From Myxococcus landrumus (GTDB taxonomy: Bacteria; Myxococcota; Myxococcia; Myxococcales; Myxococcaceae): a stretch of DNA of 64,000 nucleotides. A program made the position numbers and the translations under genes. Location of the stretch: the NCBI RefSeq assembly GCF_017301635.1, contig NZ_CP071091.1, positions 7,246,501 through 7,310,500 of the forward strand, given 5' to 3'. Shown here one piece after another: positions 25,641-33,507 of the stretch. How positions within the stretch are numbered: position 1 is the first letter of the stretch; every line of letters begins with the position of its first letter. The notes under the pieces are model-generated. The model saw only the letters and a program-made list of their open reading frames with translations, had not been told where the DNA came from and did no database searches.

Positions 25641-27923
25641 ATGAACGCCGTTGAGACAACTGCCTCCCCGTCTGGCGCCCTGGAGCGCATGGACCTCGCC
25701 GTGTCGGGCATGACATGCGCCGCCTGTGCACGCCGGGTGGAGCGCACCTTGAGCGAGGTGGAGGGGGTCCAGGAGTGCAGCGTCAACTTCGCCACCCGCA
25801 AGGCCAGCGTGGTCTTCGACGCGAAGGCGACCTCCGTCAACGCGCTGACGGAGGCCGTCGCGAGCGCGGGCTACCAGGCCGAGGTGCCGAAGGCGGAGGG
25901 CTCGGGTGAAGCGGACTCCGCCGAGGAGAAGGGCCTGCGCCGCAGGCTGGCGGTGGCGGTGCTCTTCGGCCTGCCGGTGGTGGTGCTGGCCATGTCGCAC
26001 GGGGCCTTGGACTTCCCGGGCTCCAACTGGGTGCAGCTGCTCCTGACGTTGCCGGTCATCGCGTACAGCGGCGCGCCCATCTTCAAGGCGGCGTGGGCCG
26101 CGCTGCGGCATCGGTCCGCGGACATGAACGTGCTGGTCGCGCTGGGGACGGGGACGGCGTTCCTCTACTCGGTGGTGGCGACGCAGTGGCCGACGCTCGG
26201 GGCGTCTGGCGAGCACGCGGGCCATGGTGACCATGGCGCGGCGCTGCCCGTCTACTTCGAGGCCGCCGCCGCGGTGATTGGCTTCGTGCTGCTGGGGCGC
26301 TTCCTCGAGTCGCGGGCTCGCACTCGCGCGGGGGATGCCATCCGGCGCCTGCAGGCGCTGGCTCCGGCCAACGCCACCGTGTTGCAGGACGGCGTCGAGC
26401 GCGAGGTGCCGCTGTCCCAGGTTCGCGTGGGCGACGAGGTGGTGGTGCGCCCGGGGCAGTCCATTCCCGTCGACGGCTCCGTGGTGGAGGGGGCGTCGTC
26501 GGTGGACGAGTCGATGCTCACCGGTGAGAGCTTGCCGGTGGGGAAGACGGCGGGTGCGGAGGTCTTCGCGGGGACGATGAACGGCACGGGCCGGCTGGTC
26601 TTCCGCGCGGCGAAGGTGGGCACGGACACGGCGCTCCAGCAGATTGTCCAGGTGGTGGAGCGGGCGCAGGGGACGAAGGCGCCCATCGCGCGGCTGGCGG
26701 ATGTGGTGAGTGGGGTCTTCACGCCGGTGGTGTTGCTCATCGCCATCGCCACCTTCGCGGCGTGGTTCGTGCTGGCTCCCGAGGAGACGCGCCTGACGAT
26801 GGCGGTGCTCAACACGGTGGCGGTGCTGGTCATCGCCTGCCCTTGCGCGCTGGGTCTGGCGACGCCCGCGGCGCTGATGGTGGGCATGGGGCGCGGCGCG
26901 CAGTTGGGCGTGTTGGTGAAGAGCGCGGCGTCGTTGGAAGGGGCCAGCCACATCGACACGGTGGTGCTCGACAAGACGGGGACGCTGACGCAGGGGCGGC
27001 CGGTCGTGGTGCGCATCATCACTTCTGGGGACATGGCGGAGCAGGACGTGCTGGCGCTGACGGCGGGCGCGGAGTCCGGCAGTGAGCACCCGCTGGCTCG
27101 GGCCATCGTCGCCGAGGCGGTGGCTCGGGAGCTGAAGGTGGGCAAGCCCGAGTCGTTCACCGCCACGCCGGGCCATGGCGTGGAGGCGATGGTGGAGGGG
27201 CGCCGGGTGTTCGTGGGCAGCCGGCGGATGATGGAGCGGCAGGGGGTGTCTGGGAGCGCGGAGGCGGAGCAGGCGCTCACGTCGGATGGACAGACGCCGG
27301 TGCTGGTGGCGGTGGATGGGAAGTGGGTGGGGGCCATCGGCATCGCGGATGCGGAGCGCGAGGAGGCGGCGTCGGCGGTGCAGGCGCTGCGGAGCATGGG
27401 CATGCACGTGGTGATGCTCACGGGGGACCACGAGGGCCCCGCGTCGCGAGTGGCGCGGAAGCTGGGCATCGACCGGGTGTTCGCCGGGGTGTTGCCGGAG
27501 GGCAAGGCGCACGTGGTCCGCACGCTCCAGGCGGAGGGTCGGAAGGTGGCCATGGTGGGGGATGGCATCAACGACGCGCCGGCCCTGGCCCAGGCGGATT
27601 TGGGTGTGGCGATGGGGACGGGGACGGATGTGGCTCGGGATGCGGCGGGGGTTGCCTTGCTGCGCTCCGACTTGAGGGGGCTGCCCGCGGCGCTGGGGTT
27701 GGCCCGCTCCACGATGGGGGTGATTCGGCAGAACCTGTTCTGGGCGTTCCTCTACAACGCCCTGGGCATCCCGGTGGCGGCGGGGCTGCTGTACGGGATG
27801 ACGGGCTGGTTGCTGTCGCCCATGCTGGCGAGCCTGGCGATGTCGCTGTCGAGCGTGTCGGTGTTGCTCAACAGCCTGCGGTTGCGCAGCCTGCGCTTGC
27901 CCACGGCCCAGCCGGTGGCCTGA
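25641..27923 (+). CDS. copA: Cu(I)-translocating P-type ATPase
   Basis: 760 residues. One N-terminal metal-binding domain with MTCAAC (24-29), then transmembrane helices with a His-rich outside loop (EHAGHGDHG), the actuator TGES, the ion-path motif CPC in the sixth helix (near 400), the phosphorylated DKTGT, SEHPLARAI of the nucleotide domain, GDGINDAPA and the last two helices with the YN...MSLSS pattern. This is the PIB-1 Cu(I) exporter signature. AGGAGGA sits 7 bases upstream of the ATG; an upstream in-frame ATG at 25620 is less likely. It pumps cytoplasmic Cu(I) to the periplasm, where the nearby multicopper oxidase and cupredoxin can handle it. The TGTAA-N17-CGTT element upstream suggests control by the CorE-like sigma factor. 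Confidence 0.95.
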   Translation: MNAVETTASPSGALERMDLAVSGMTCAACARRVERTLSEVEGVQECSVNFATRKASVVFDAKATSVNALTEAVASAGYQAEVPKAEGSGEADSAEEKGLRRRLAVAVLFGLPVVVLAMSHGALDFPGSNWVQLLLTLPVIAYSGAPIFKAAWAALRHRSADMNVLVALGTGTAFLYSVVATQWPTLGASGEHAGHGDHGAALPVYFEAAAAVIGFVLLGRFLESRARTRAGDAIRRLQALAPANATVLQDGVEREVPLSQVRVGDEVVVRPGQSIPVDGSVVEGASSVDESMLTGESLPVGKTAGAEVFAGTMNGTGRLVFRAAKVGTDTALQQIVQVVERAQGTKAPIARLADVVSGVFTPVVLLIAIATFAAWFVLAPEETRLTMAVLNTVAVLVIACPCALGLATPAALMVGMGRGAQLGVLVKSAASLEGASHIDTVVLDKTGTLTQGRPVVVRIITSGDMAEQDVLALTAGAESGSEHPLARAIVAEAVARELKVGKPESFTATPGHGVEAMVEGRRVFVGSRRMMERQGVSGSAEAEQALTSDGQTPVLVAVDGKWVGAIGIADAEREEAASAVQALRSMGMHVVMLTGDHEGPASRVARKLGIDRVFAGVLPEGKAHVVRTLQAEGRKVAMVGDGINDAPALAQADLGVAMGTGTDVARDAAGVALLRSDLRGLPAALGLARSTMGVIRQNLFWAFLYNALGIPVAAGLLYGMTGWLLSPMLASLAMSLSSVSVLLNSLRLRSLRLPTAQPVA

Positions 27924-27951
27924 GCCTCCGAGCCTGAGTGAGGAGTTCGCG

Positions 27952-27984
27952 GCGCCACGGTCCTCTTCCCGAGGGCCGTGGCGC
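27952..27984. terminator. Terminator hairpin after copA
   Basis: 14-bp stem GCGCCACGGTCCTC / GAGGGCCGTGGCGC (one G-U pair), loop TTCCC, followed by TTGTGCTTT. It lies 28 bases after the copA stop. Confidence 0.75.
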
Positions 27985-28170
27985 TTGTGCTTTCCAGCAC
28001 GGGAGCGTTCTATCCATCTGGGCGAGCTTGCCTCTCCCGTTTTGCGCTACGAGGCCGAGCTCGTCCTGCACGACACTCACACGCTTGTGCGCAATCACCC
28101 GGCCGACGTCCCACCCCACGCGTCAAGGCTGTTGTCCGCATCCATGATGTAGACAAGATGCTGGTGGTCC

Positions 28171-28434
28171 ATGGCGAGCGTTACTTCCGACGCGACGTGT
28201 TGGGAGTGTGCCGCCAAGCGGCTCATCGAAAGGTGGTTCGCGCCCCTGGTGAAGGGACTCAAACATGTCACCAAGGACAGGTCCTTCACCGCGAGCAGTC
28301 CCACGATTGTGTTCGAGGCCCTCGTGGAGCATCCGCAGACGAAGGTGTTCACCGTCGAGAGGGCCTACACCAAGAACAACTTCAAGACTGGCGACAACGT
28401 CTTCCTGCGCGAAGTGCCAACAGTGGCTCCCTAA
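28171..28434 (+). CDS. Small protein, possible C-terminal toxin remnant
   Basis: 87 residues with no recognised domain. The C-terminal part (EHPQTKVFTVERAYTKNN, then FKTGDNVFLREVPT) reads like genuine protein. The same frame is open further upstream (from about 27961) except for a single TAG at 28150, so it may be the end of a longer, degraded gene. It lies 43 bases before a SUKH/SMI1-KNR4 gene; SUKH proteins are immunity proteins encoded directly after polymorphic-toxin tails. The inference is that this is what is left of the toxin end. The start has no good ribosome-binding site. Codon use is less GC-biased than in neighbouring genes, which fits transfer. Confidence 0.35.
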   Translation: MASVTSDATCWECAAKRLIERWFAPLVKGLKHVTKDRSFTASSPTIVFEALVEHPQTKVFTVERAYTKNNFKTGDNVFLREVPTVAP

Positions 28435-28477
28435 GTTGTACTGTCAGAAACGGTGTCCCTGAAGCGGAGGACAGTCC

Positions 28478-29197
28478 ATGAAGGCGCTCGTCGAGTTCAT
28501 CGAAAAGTACCGTCCTGGCTTCTCCGAGAAGATCATCCCCGCGGACGCGATTGACATCGCGCTTTTGGAGGAGGACGCGGGGCCTTTGCCGGGGGCCTAT
28601 CTTCGTTTCCTGCGGACAATGGGTACCAGCATGGCTGGCCTTGAACTCGCGGAAGCGGGTTTCTCCATCGACGGGAAAGTCATGACCTATCAGGCCATGC
28701 GTTGGTTGCGGCATGGCCGGTACATTTTGATAGCGGGCGATAGGGGGCTCTCCAGTTGGGACTACTTTCTGGATCGCGAAACGCCTTCGGGCGCCGACGA
28801 CTGCATGGTCGTCCGGATGCCGCTAGAGGAGGCATCCCCGGAGCGCGCTTATCCCGTGCATGCGAGTCTGGAAGAGTTGCTCTCCTACGAGGCTTTCAAG
28901 GTACTTCGCATGCCATTGCTGCCCTATCGCGTGGACTGCGCGTCACCACTAGACGTCGGTGGGACGGAGCGCTGGCGTGCGGAGGTGGTGCGCTCGATGG
29001 CCGAGGAGGCGGGCTTCAGGCGCGCTCTGCCCACCAGCCGCTGTGGACTCTATGAGCGGGGCGACGCAGCGTTGCTGCTCTACCAGTATCCGATGGCGCC
29101 GGCCTTCTCGTTCACCCTGGGAGGCGAAGACCCGAAAGAAGTAGCGCGGCTGGCCCAGGACTTCGAGGCCCGAACGGGCTGCACGATATCGTCATGA
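28478..29197 (+). CDS. SMI1/KNR4 (SUKH) family protein, possible immunity protein
   Basis: 239 residues. The first half follows the SUKH pattern: ALLEEDAGPLPGAYLRFLRTMG (the LP-x-x-Y-x-x-FL motif), then SIDGKVMTYQAM, GDRGLSSWDYFLD and SLEELLSYEAF. The C-terminal about 90 residues are an additional domain with strands around GLYERGDAALLLYQY. SUKH proteins neutralise nuclease and other toxins of contact-dependent or Rhs/T6SS systems. GCGGAGGA lies about 9 bases before the ATG. No intact toxin gene is adjacent, so it is an orphan or belongs to the small upstream remnant. It sits between the copper ATPase and the ADOP permease operon, as accessory cargo would. Confidence 0.7.
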   Translation: MKALVEFIEKYRPGFSEKIIPADAIDIALLEEDAGPLPGAYLRFLRTMGTSMAGLELAEAGFSIDGKVMTYQAMRWLRHGRYILIAGDRGLSSWDYFLDRETPSGADDCMVVRMPLEEASPERAYPVHASLEELLSYEAFKVLRMPLLPYRVDCASPLDVGGTERWRAEVVRSMAEEAGFRRALPTSRCGLYERGDAALLLYQYPMAPAFSFTLGGEDPKEVARLAQDFEARTGCTISS

Positions 29198-29292
29198 AAC
29201 AGGCAAGGCTCGCCTGTGGGGTCATGGCGTAGCGGGCGAACGCACCTCGCGGATGCGTGTCGCCCTGAGTGAGCTGCTCGCGGCGGGAAGTG

Positions 29293-31998
29293 CTACTCGG
29301 ACCGGAGCACCTCGGCCGGGTCCACGCGCGAGGCGCGGCGGGCGGGGCCATAGCTGGCGAGCGCGGCGATGATGACGAGCAACGCGCAGACTCCCGCGAT
29401 GACGAGGGGGTCCGTGGGGCTCACCTCGAAGAGCAGCGCGGAGAGCAGATGGCTCATCGACAGCGCACCCACGAGGCCCAGCGCGATTCCGAGCCCGGCG
29501 AAGCGCAGCACCTGGAGCACCACCATGCCCGCCACCTGGCTTGCCCGCGCACCCAATGCCACGCGGATGCCAATCTCTCCCCGGCGCTGACCCACGATGA
29601 AGCTGATGACGCCGTAGAGGCCCACGGCGCTGAGCAGGAGCGCCATGCCGCCAGCGATGCCGAGGAGCAGCAGGGAGAAGGTGGCCCTCGCCACGGAGGG
29701 AGACTGGCGCACCACTCGGTCCAGCGTCTCCAGGTTCGCGACGGGCACGGTGGCGTCGAGCTCCTTCATGATGCTCCGCACCACGGGCGCCAGCCGCTCG
29801 GGCTCGGAGGTGGACGTGCGAATGACGACGCTCATCACGCGGTAGGGGCCCCACAGCGGGAGGTTCTCCGCGGGCGCGAGGGGGAAGAAGACGGCCTGCG
29901 TGGCCGGCTTGTCCAAGCCCTGCGCGCGGATGTCACCTGTCACGCCGATGACGCGGTAGTACGGTTGCTCGTGGCCGTTGCCTCGGAGGCCCTTGCCGAG
30001 CGGGTCCTGCCCCGGCCAGAAGCGCTCGGCGAGCGCCTTCGTCACCACCACGCCATCCGCCTTGCCGTCGAGGTCCTCCCAGGTGAACTCCCGGCCCTTG
30101 AGCAACGGGATGCCCAGGGCTTTGAACGCGCCCGGACTGGCGCTCGGAGTCGGCAGGCAGACGGAGTCGTCGCCGAGCGGGCCCTGCTCCTCGGTGAAGA
30201 GGGCCGCGCAGCCGTTGAAGTTCCGCAGCGGAAGCCGCGAGGTCGCGCCCGCGTGGGTGACGCCCGGCACCGCCTCCAGCCGCGTGAGCAACTCGCGATG
30301 AAAGCGATTGGCCGTGTCATAGCTCCCGTAGCGCGTCCCGGGCAGGACGAAGTCGAACGTGAGCGCGGACTCGGTCTTGAGCCCGGGGTCGACATGGTAG
30401 AGCCCCCAGAAGCTGCGCAGCATCAGTCCCGCCGCCGTGAGCAGCACCACCGCGAGCCCCATCTGCCCCACCACCATGCCCCAGCGCACCAGGTTGCGGC
30501 GACGTGAGGACGTCAGCCCTCGCCCCGACTCGCGCAACGCGCTCAGGCTCCGCCCCAACTGCGTCAGCGGGAAGAGACCGAAGACGACCCCCGCGACGGC
30601 GGAGATCGCGAAGGTGAAGGCGACGCCGTGCGCATCCAGGCCCACCTCGCCCAGGCGCGGCAGGTGGTCGGGGGCCAAGACGGTCAGCAACCGGAGCGCG
30701 CTCCACGCGAGGAGCAGGCCGAGCGCTCCCGCCACGAAACACAACAGCAGGCTCTCGGTGAGCGCATGCCAGGAGAGGTCCGCGCGCGCGGCGCCGAGGG
30801 CGGAGCGCACGGCCAGCTCGCGGCGACGGCTCTCGGCTCGCACGAGGAAGAGGTTGGCCACGTTGGCGCAAGCGATGAGGAGCACCAGGGCCACCGCGCC
30901 GAAGAGAATCCAGAGGACGCGGTCCACGTCGCCCAGCACATGCCGCTTGAGCGGCGTGACGTCCGTGGCGAAGCCCTTCTGGCGCATGAACTCCTCGCTG
31001 TACGCGCTGGGAAAGAGCTCGGGGAGGCGGCTGTCGAGTCCGGTGAGCTCCGCCTGGGCCCGCGCCACCGGGACGCCGTCCCGAAGCCGGCCCACGCCCT
31101 GCAACCAGTGTGCGTTCACGGGAGGCCGCGCGGGGTCGAGCGTGAGCGGCGCCCAGACATCCACTGCGCCTTCCGGCAGGTGGAGCCCAGGGGGCATCAC
31201 GCCGACGATTTCGGTGGGCACGTCATCGAGGCGGACCACGGTGCCCAGCACGCGTGGGTCCGCGCCGTACTGCCGGACCCAGAATGCGTGCCCGAGGACC
31301 GCGATGCGGGGAGCACCAGGCAGGTCGCTCCCCTGCGGGATGAGGCGGCCGAGCGCGGGCTGGACGCGCAGCACGTCCATCATGCTCGCGCTCACCCAGG
31401 CGGTGTCCACGCGCACGGGGCCCGCGTCGCTGGCGAGGCTCGCGCTCCTCGCGGAGAACACGCCCAGGCTCGCGAGGCTGGGGGCCTCCCGCGCGAAGTA
31501 GAAGAAGCCCGCTTCCGACAGACCCCAGCGGGCCTCGGGGTCGATTCCAGGCACGCGGCTTTCGAGCGAGACGAGCTGCTCGGGCGCGGCGTAGGGCAGC
31601 GGGCGGAGGACCACCGCGTTCACCACCGAGTAGAGCGCCGTCGTCGCGCCCAGGCCGAGCGCCAGCGTGAGCACCGTCATCACCGCGAAGGTCGGGCTGC
31701 GTGCGAGTGAGCGCAGGGCCTGGCGGGTCTCTCGCTGGACCATGTCCCACAACTCGATGCGCCGCCGTGCGTGCGCCATGTCCTTGTCAATCATGTGCGT
31801 CTGCTTCCGGTAAGTGTCCACGCTGCCAAAGCGCCGGAGCGCCTCGGCTCGGGCTTGCTCGGGTGACATCCCCCGCGCGATGAGTTCGTCGGTGCGCATG
31901 GCGAGGTGGAACTCCAGCTCCTCCGCCACGTCGTCCTCGAGTCGCTCGCGCCACACCAGGGAGCGCAGGGTGCGGTAGCGGTCCACCATCCAGCCCAT
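29293..31998 (-). CDS. ADOP-type ABC permease (MacB/FtsX fold)
   Basis: 901 residues. The N-terminal soluble helix region (LEDDVAEELEFHLAMRTDELIARGMSP) with SPEQARAEALRRFG is the ADOP signature. A first transmembrane helix (FAVMTVLTLALGLGATTALYSVV) is followed by a MacB periplasmic domain (about 120-310), three-helix FtsX domain (about 380-490), a second periplasmic domain and a second FtsX domain (about 770-895) ending in PARRASRVDPAEVLRSE. It acts as a permease or mechanotransmission protein, usually for efflux or lipoprotein/peptide handling; no ATPase gene is adjacent. It is 18 bases downstream of a PadR gene, the usual arrangement for ADOP permeases, with AAGGAG before the ATG. Confidence 0.9.
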   Translation of the reverse strand: MGWMVDRYRTLRSLVWRERLEDDVAEELEFHLAMRTDELIARGMSPEQARAEALRRFGSVDTYRKQTHMIDKDMAHARRRIELWDMVQRETRQALRSLARSPTFAVMTVLTLALGLGATTALYSVVNAVVLRPLPYAAPEQLVSLESRVPGIDPEARWGLSEAGFFYFAREAPSLASLGVFSARSASLASDAGPVRVDTAWVSASMMDVLRVQPALGRLIPQGSDLPGAPRIAVLGHAFWVRQYGADPRVLGTVVRLDDVPTEIVGVMPPGLHLPEGAVDVWAPLTLDPARPPVNAHWLQGVGRLRDGVPVARAQAELTGLDSRLPELFPSAYSEEFMRQKGFATDVTPLKRHVLGDVDRVLWILFGAVALVLLIACANVANLFLVRAESRRRELAVRSALGAARADLSWHALTESLLLCFVAGALGLLLAWSALRLLTVLAPDHLPRLGEVGLDAHGVAFTFAISAVAGVVFGLFPLTQLGRSLSALRESGRGLTSSRRRNLVRWGMVVGQMGLAVVLLTAAGLMLRSFWGLYHVDPGLKTESALTFDFVLPGTRYGSYDTANRFHRELLTRLEAVPGVTHAGATSRLPLRNFNGCAALFTEEQGPLGDDSVCLPTPSASPGAFKALGIPLLKGREFTWEDLDGKADGVVVTKALAERFWPGQDPLGKGLRGNGHEQPYYRVIGVTGDIRAQGLDKPATQAVFFPLAPAENLPLWGPYRVMSVVIRTSTSEPERLAPVVRSIMKELDATVPVANLETLDRVVRQSPSVARATFSLLLLGIAGGMALLLSAVGLYGVISFIVGQRRGEIGIRVALGARASQVAGMVVLQVLRFAGLGIALGLVGALSMSHLLSALLFEVSPTDPLVIAGVCALLVIIAALASYGPARRASRVDPAEVLRSE

Positions 31999-32016
31999 GA
32001 CACGTGTCTCCTTGAC

Positions 32017-32358
32017 TCAGGCGACCTGTGTCGCGGGGCGGGAATGGAGGACCTTGGCCACGGCCTCGGTCAGCCGCGCCCAGGAGGAGGACTCCTCCTT
32101 GAGCTGCCGCCGTCCTTCCGCCGTGAGGGTGTAGAAGCGGGCCCGGCGGTTGTTCTCCGAGACGCCCCAATCAGAGGTCACCCAGCCCCGCTTCGTCATG
32201 CGGTGCAGCGCGGGATACAGAGAGCCCTCCTCCACCTGGAGCGCGTCGTCCGTCGTGCGCTGGAGCCAGCTGGTCACCGCGTAGCCGTGCATCGGCCCGC
32301 CCGTGAGCGCCTTGAGGATGAGCATGTCCAACGTCCCTTGGAGCAGGTCGATTCGCAT
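32017..32358 (-). CDS. PadR-family transcriptional repressor
   Basis: 113 residues: the winged helix of PadR proteins (LQGTLDMLILKALTGGPMHG, VEEGSLYPALHRMTKRGWV, RRARFYTLTAEGRRQL) plus a short dimerisation helix. It precedes the ADOP permease gene in one operon and probably represses it together with itself. Two copies of a CCCCTAGAGTGTC operator lie directly upstream and overlap a sigma-70-like promoter. The inducer is unknown; PadR proteins usually respond to small aromatic or drug-like molecules. Confidence 0.92.
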   Translation of the reverse strand: MRIDLLQGTLDMLILKALTGGPMHGYAVTSWLQRTTDDALQVEEGSLYPALHRMTKRGWVTSDWGVSENNRRARFYTLTAEGRRQLKEESSSWARLTEAVAKVLHSRPATQVA

Positions 32359-32367
32359 CTCGTGCTT

Positions 32368-32420
32368 CCCCTAGAGTGTCTTGGGGAGCGTAGGTTTGCT
32401 CCCCTAGAGTGTCAAGGGGA
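32368..32420 (-). promoter_or_regulatory. padR-ADOP promoter with two PadR-type operators
   Basis: On the minus strand TTGACA (32410-32415) and TACGCT (32387-32392) are 17 bases apart, a good sigma-70 spacing. The 13-mer CCCCTAGAGTGTC is present twice (32368-32380 and 32401-32413, 33 bp apart). Each copy is completed by a GGGGA(G) half, the second giving CTCCCCT-N9-AGGGGAG. The repeats cover the -35 box and the transcription start, so a bound repressor would block polymerase. Confidence 0.7.
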
Positions 32421-32454
32421 GTGGGTGGTCCGTGGCGCTCGTGTTTTGGGGAAC

Positions 32455-32480
32455 TGTAAGAGGCGGGGGGACGGCTCGTT
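32455..32480 (+). promoter_or_regulatory. Putative ECF-sigma promoter of the cupredoxin gene (TGTAA-N17-CGTT)
   Basis: TGTAA at 32455-32459, 17 bases, CGTT at 32477-32480. The preferred ATG of the cupredoxin gene is 82 bases downstream; an in-frame ATG at 32488 would be nearly leaderless. Confidence 0.6.
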
Positions 32481-32562
32481 GGTGGGGATGAAGGCGGCGG
32501 AAACGCCGGGGCGCGAGGTGCTCTCCGGTGTGCCGCACGACAGCCCTCGCTGGGAGACGGCC

Positions 32563-32943
32563 ATGTTGGACACGACGGAAGTGATGGTGGTGGCGAGCAG
32601 TCTGGTGGCGGCGGCGGGGACGGCCTTGTTCTTCTTCGGGCCTCGTCAGCGCACCCGGGCGAAGAGTGAGACGGGAGGCACCCAACAGGTGGACCTGATG
32701 GTGGACGGCGGCTACCGGCCCGACCGCATCGTGGTCCGCGCGGGGATGCCGGTGAAGCTCAACGTGCTGCGCACGGACCGGTCCGCCTGCTCGGAGCAGT
32801 TCGTTCTGGGAGACCTGGGTGTCTCGCGCACGCTGCCGACGGGACGGGTGGTGAGCATCGACCTGCCTGCCCTCAAGGAGGGTGCATACGACTTCACGTG
32901 CGGCATGAACATGCTGCGCGGCCGCCTCATCGCGGAGTCGTGA
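32563..32943 (+). CDS. Membrane-anchored cupredoxin-domain protein
   Basis: 126 residues. One N-terminal membrane helix (VMVVASSLVAAAGTALFFF) is followed by a cupredoxin-like domain of the EfeO/Cupredoxin_1 type: GGYRPDRIVVRAGMPVKLNV, RTDRSACSEQFVLGDLGV and a closing YDFTCGMNMLRG. Cys and Met in the last motif, with the earlier Cys, could form a copper site, though the usual His ligands of plastocyanins are not obvious. GGGAGAC lies upstream of this ATG; a longer start at 32488 is possible. Located between copper genes and preceded by the shared promoter element, it is probably a periplasm-facing copper carrier. Confidence 0.75.
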   Translation: MLDTTEVMVVASSLVAAAGTALFFFGPRQRTRAKSETGGTQQVDLMVDGGYRPDRIVVRAGMPVKLNVLRTDRSACSEQFVLGDLGVSRTLPTGRVVSIDLPALKEGAYDFTCGMNMLRGRLIAES

Positions 32944-32953
32944 ATCGGGCCCC

Positions 32954-32979
32954 TGTAATTCCCCGGCGCCTTTCTCGTT
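32954..32979 (+). promoter_or_regulatory. Putative ECF-sigma promoter of the His-rich/TolC/MCO operon (TGTAA-N17-CGTT)
   Basis: TGTAA at 32954-32958 and CGTT at 32976-32979, 17 bases apart, only 10 bases after the cupredoxin stop and 42 bases before the next ATG. The sequence TGTAATTC is identical to that before copA. Confidence 0.65.
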
Positions 32980-33021
32980 AGCGGGCTCGCAAGGGACAGC
33001 CTCCCCTCAAGGAACCTCATC

Positions 33022-33498
33022 ATGAAGAAGCTCCTCGTACTCTCCTTCCTGGCGCCCCTCTCCGCCTGTGCGTCCACTCCGTGGACCGAGCTCGACGCGA
33101 ACCCCGCGTCCCCCACGTCGCTCCGCGCCGAGGAGGCCCCTCGCGCGGACGCGGTCGCGGTGCTCGCCGACGCGGATCCGCTGCGCGCACCGTCTGGGGT
33201 GGTGCCCTCGGTGGTGGGGCAGGGCGGTGGTCACGGGCATCACGGCCACCACGGTGGTGGCGCCGCGAACGAGGGGGCGAGCGGGCACGGTGGGCACCAC
33301 ATGCAGCACGGTGGCGGCGCCGTGGACAAGGGCTCGGGTGACCACGCCGGGCACTCGATGCAGCACGGTGGTGGCGCCGCGAACAAGAGCGCGGGTGACC
33401 ACGCGGGCCACGGCCAGGACTCGAAGAAGCCCAAGCCTCACGACGGACACACGGGTGGCAACGCGCCGGCCCCCGCTCATGACCCGCACCAGCACTGA
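33022..33498 (+). CDS. His/Met-rich repeat lipoprotein, likely copper-binding
   Basis: 158 residues. Lipoprotein signal MKKLLVLSFLAPLSAC-A. The C-terminal half is very rich in His and Gly and carries two copies of a 20-residue repeat of the form HxMQHGGGAxxKxxGDHAGH plus a partial third; the DNA repeat spans about 33240-33415. Such His/Met arrays bind copper or other soft metals in the periplasm. No other domain is present. AAGGAAC precedes the ATG. It is the first gene of an operon with a TolC-like protein and a multicopper oxidase, and has the TGTAA-N17-CGTT element upstream. Metal binding is inferred from composition and context. Confidence 0.8.
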   Translation: MKKLLVLSFLAPLSACASTPWTELDANPASPTSLRAEEAPRADAVAVLADADPLRAPSGVVPSVVGQGGGHGHHGHHGGGAANEGASGHGGHHMQHGGGAVDKGSGDHAGHSMQHGGGAANKSAGDHAGHGQDSKKPKPHDGHTGGNAPAPAHDPHQH

Positions 33499-33507
33499 CA
33501 GCTCGCG

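Noticed and set aside
25581..27512. 643-codon antisense frame over the copper ATPase
   Set aside because: No recognisable domain; all P-type ATPase motifs are on the plus strand.
28095..28352. Antisense frame opposite the suspected toxin remnant
   Set aside because: No ribosome-binding site and no similarity to anything I recognise; the plus-strand frame reads more like protein.
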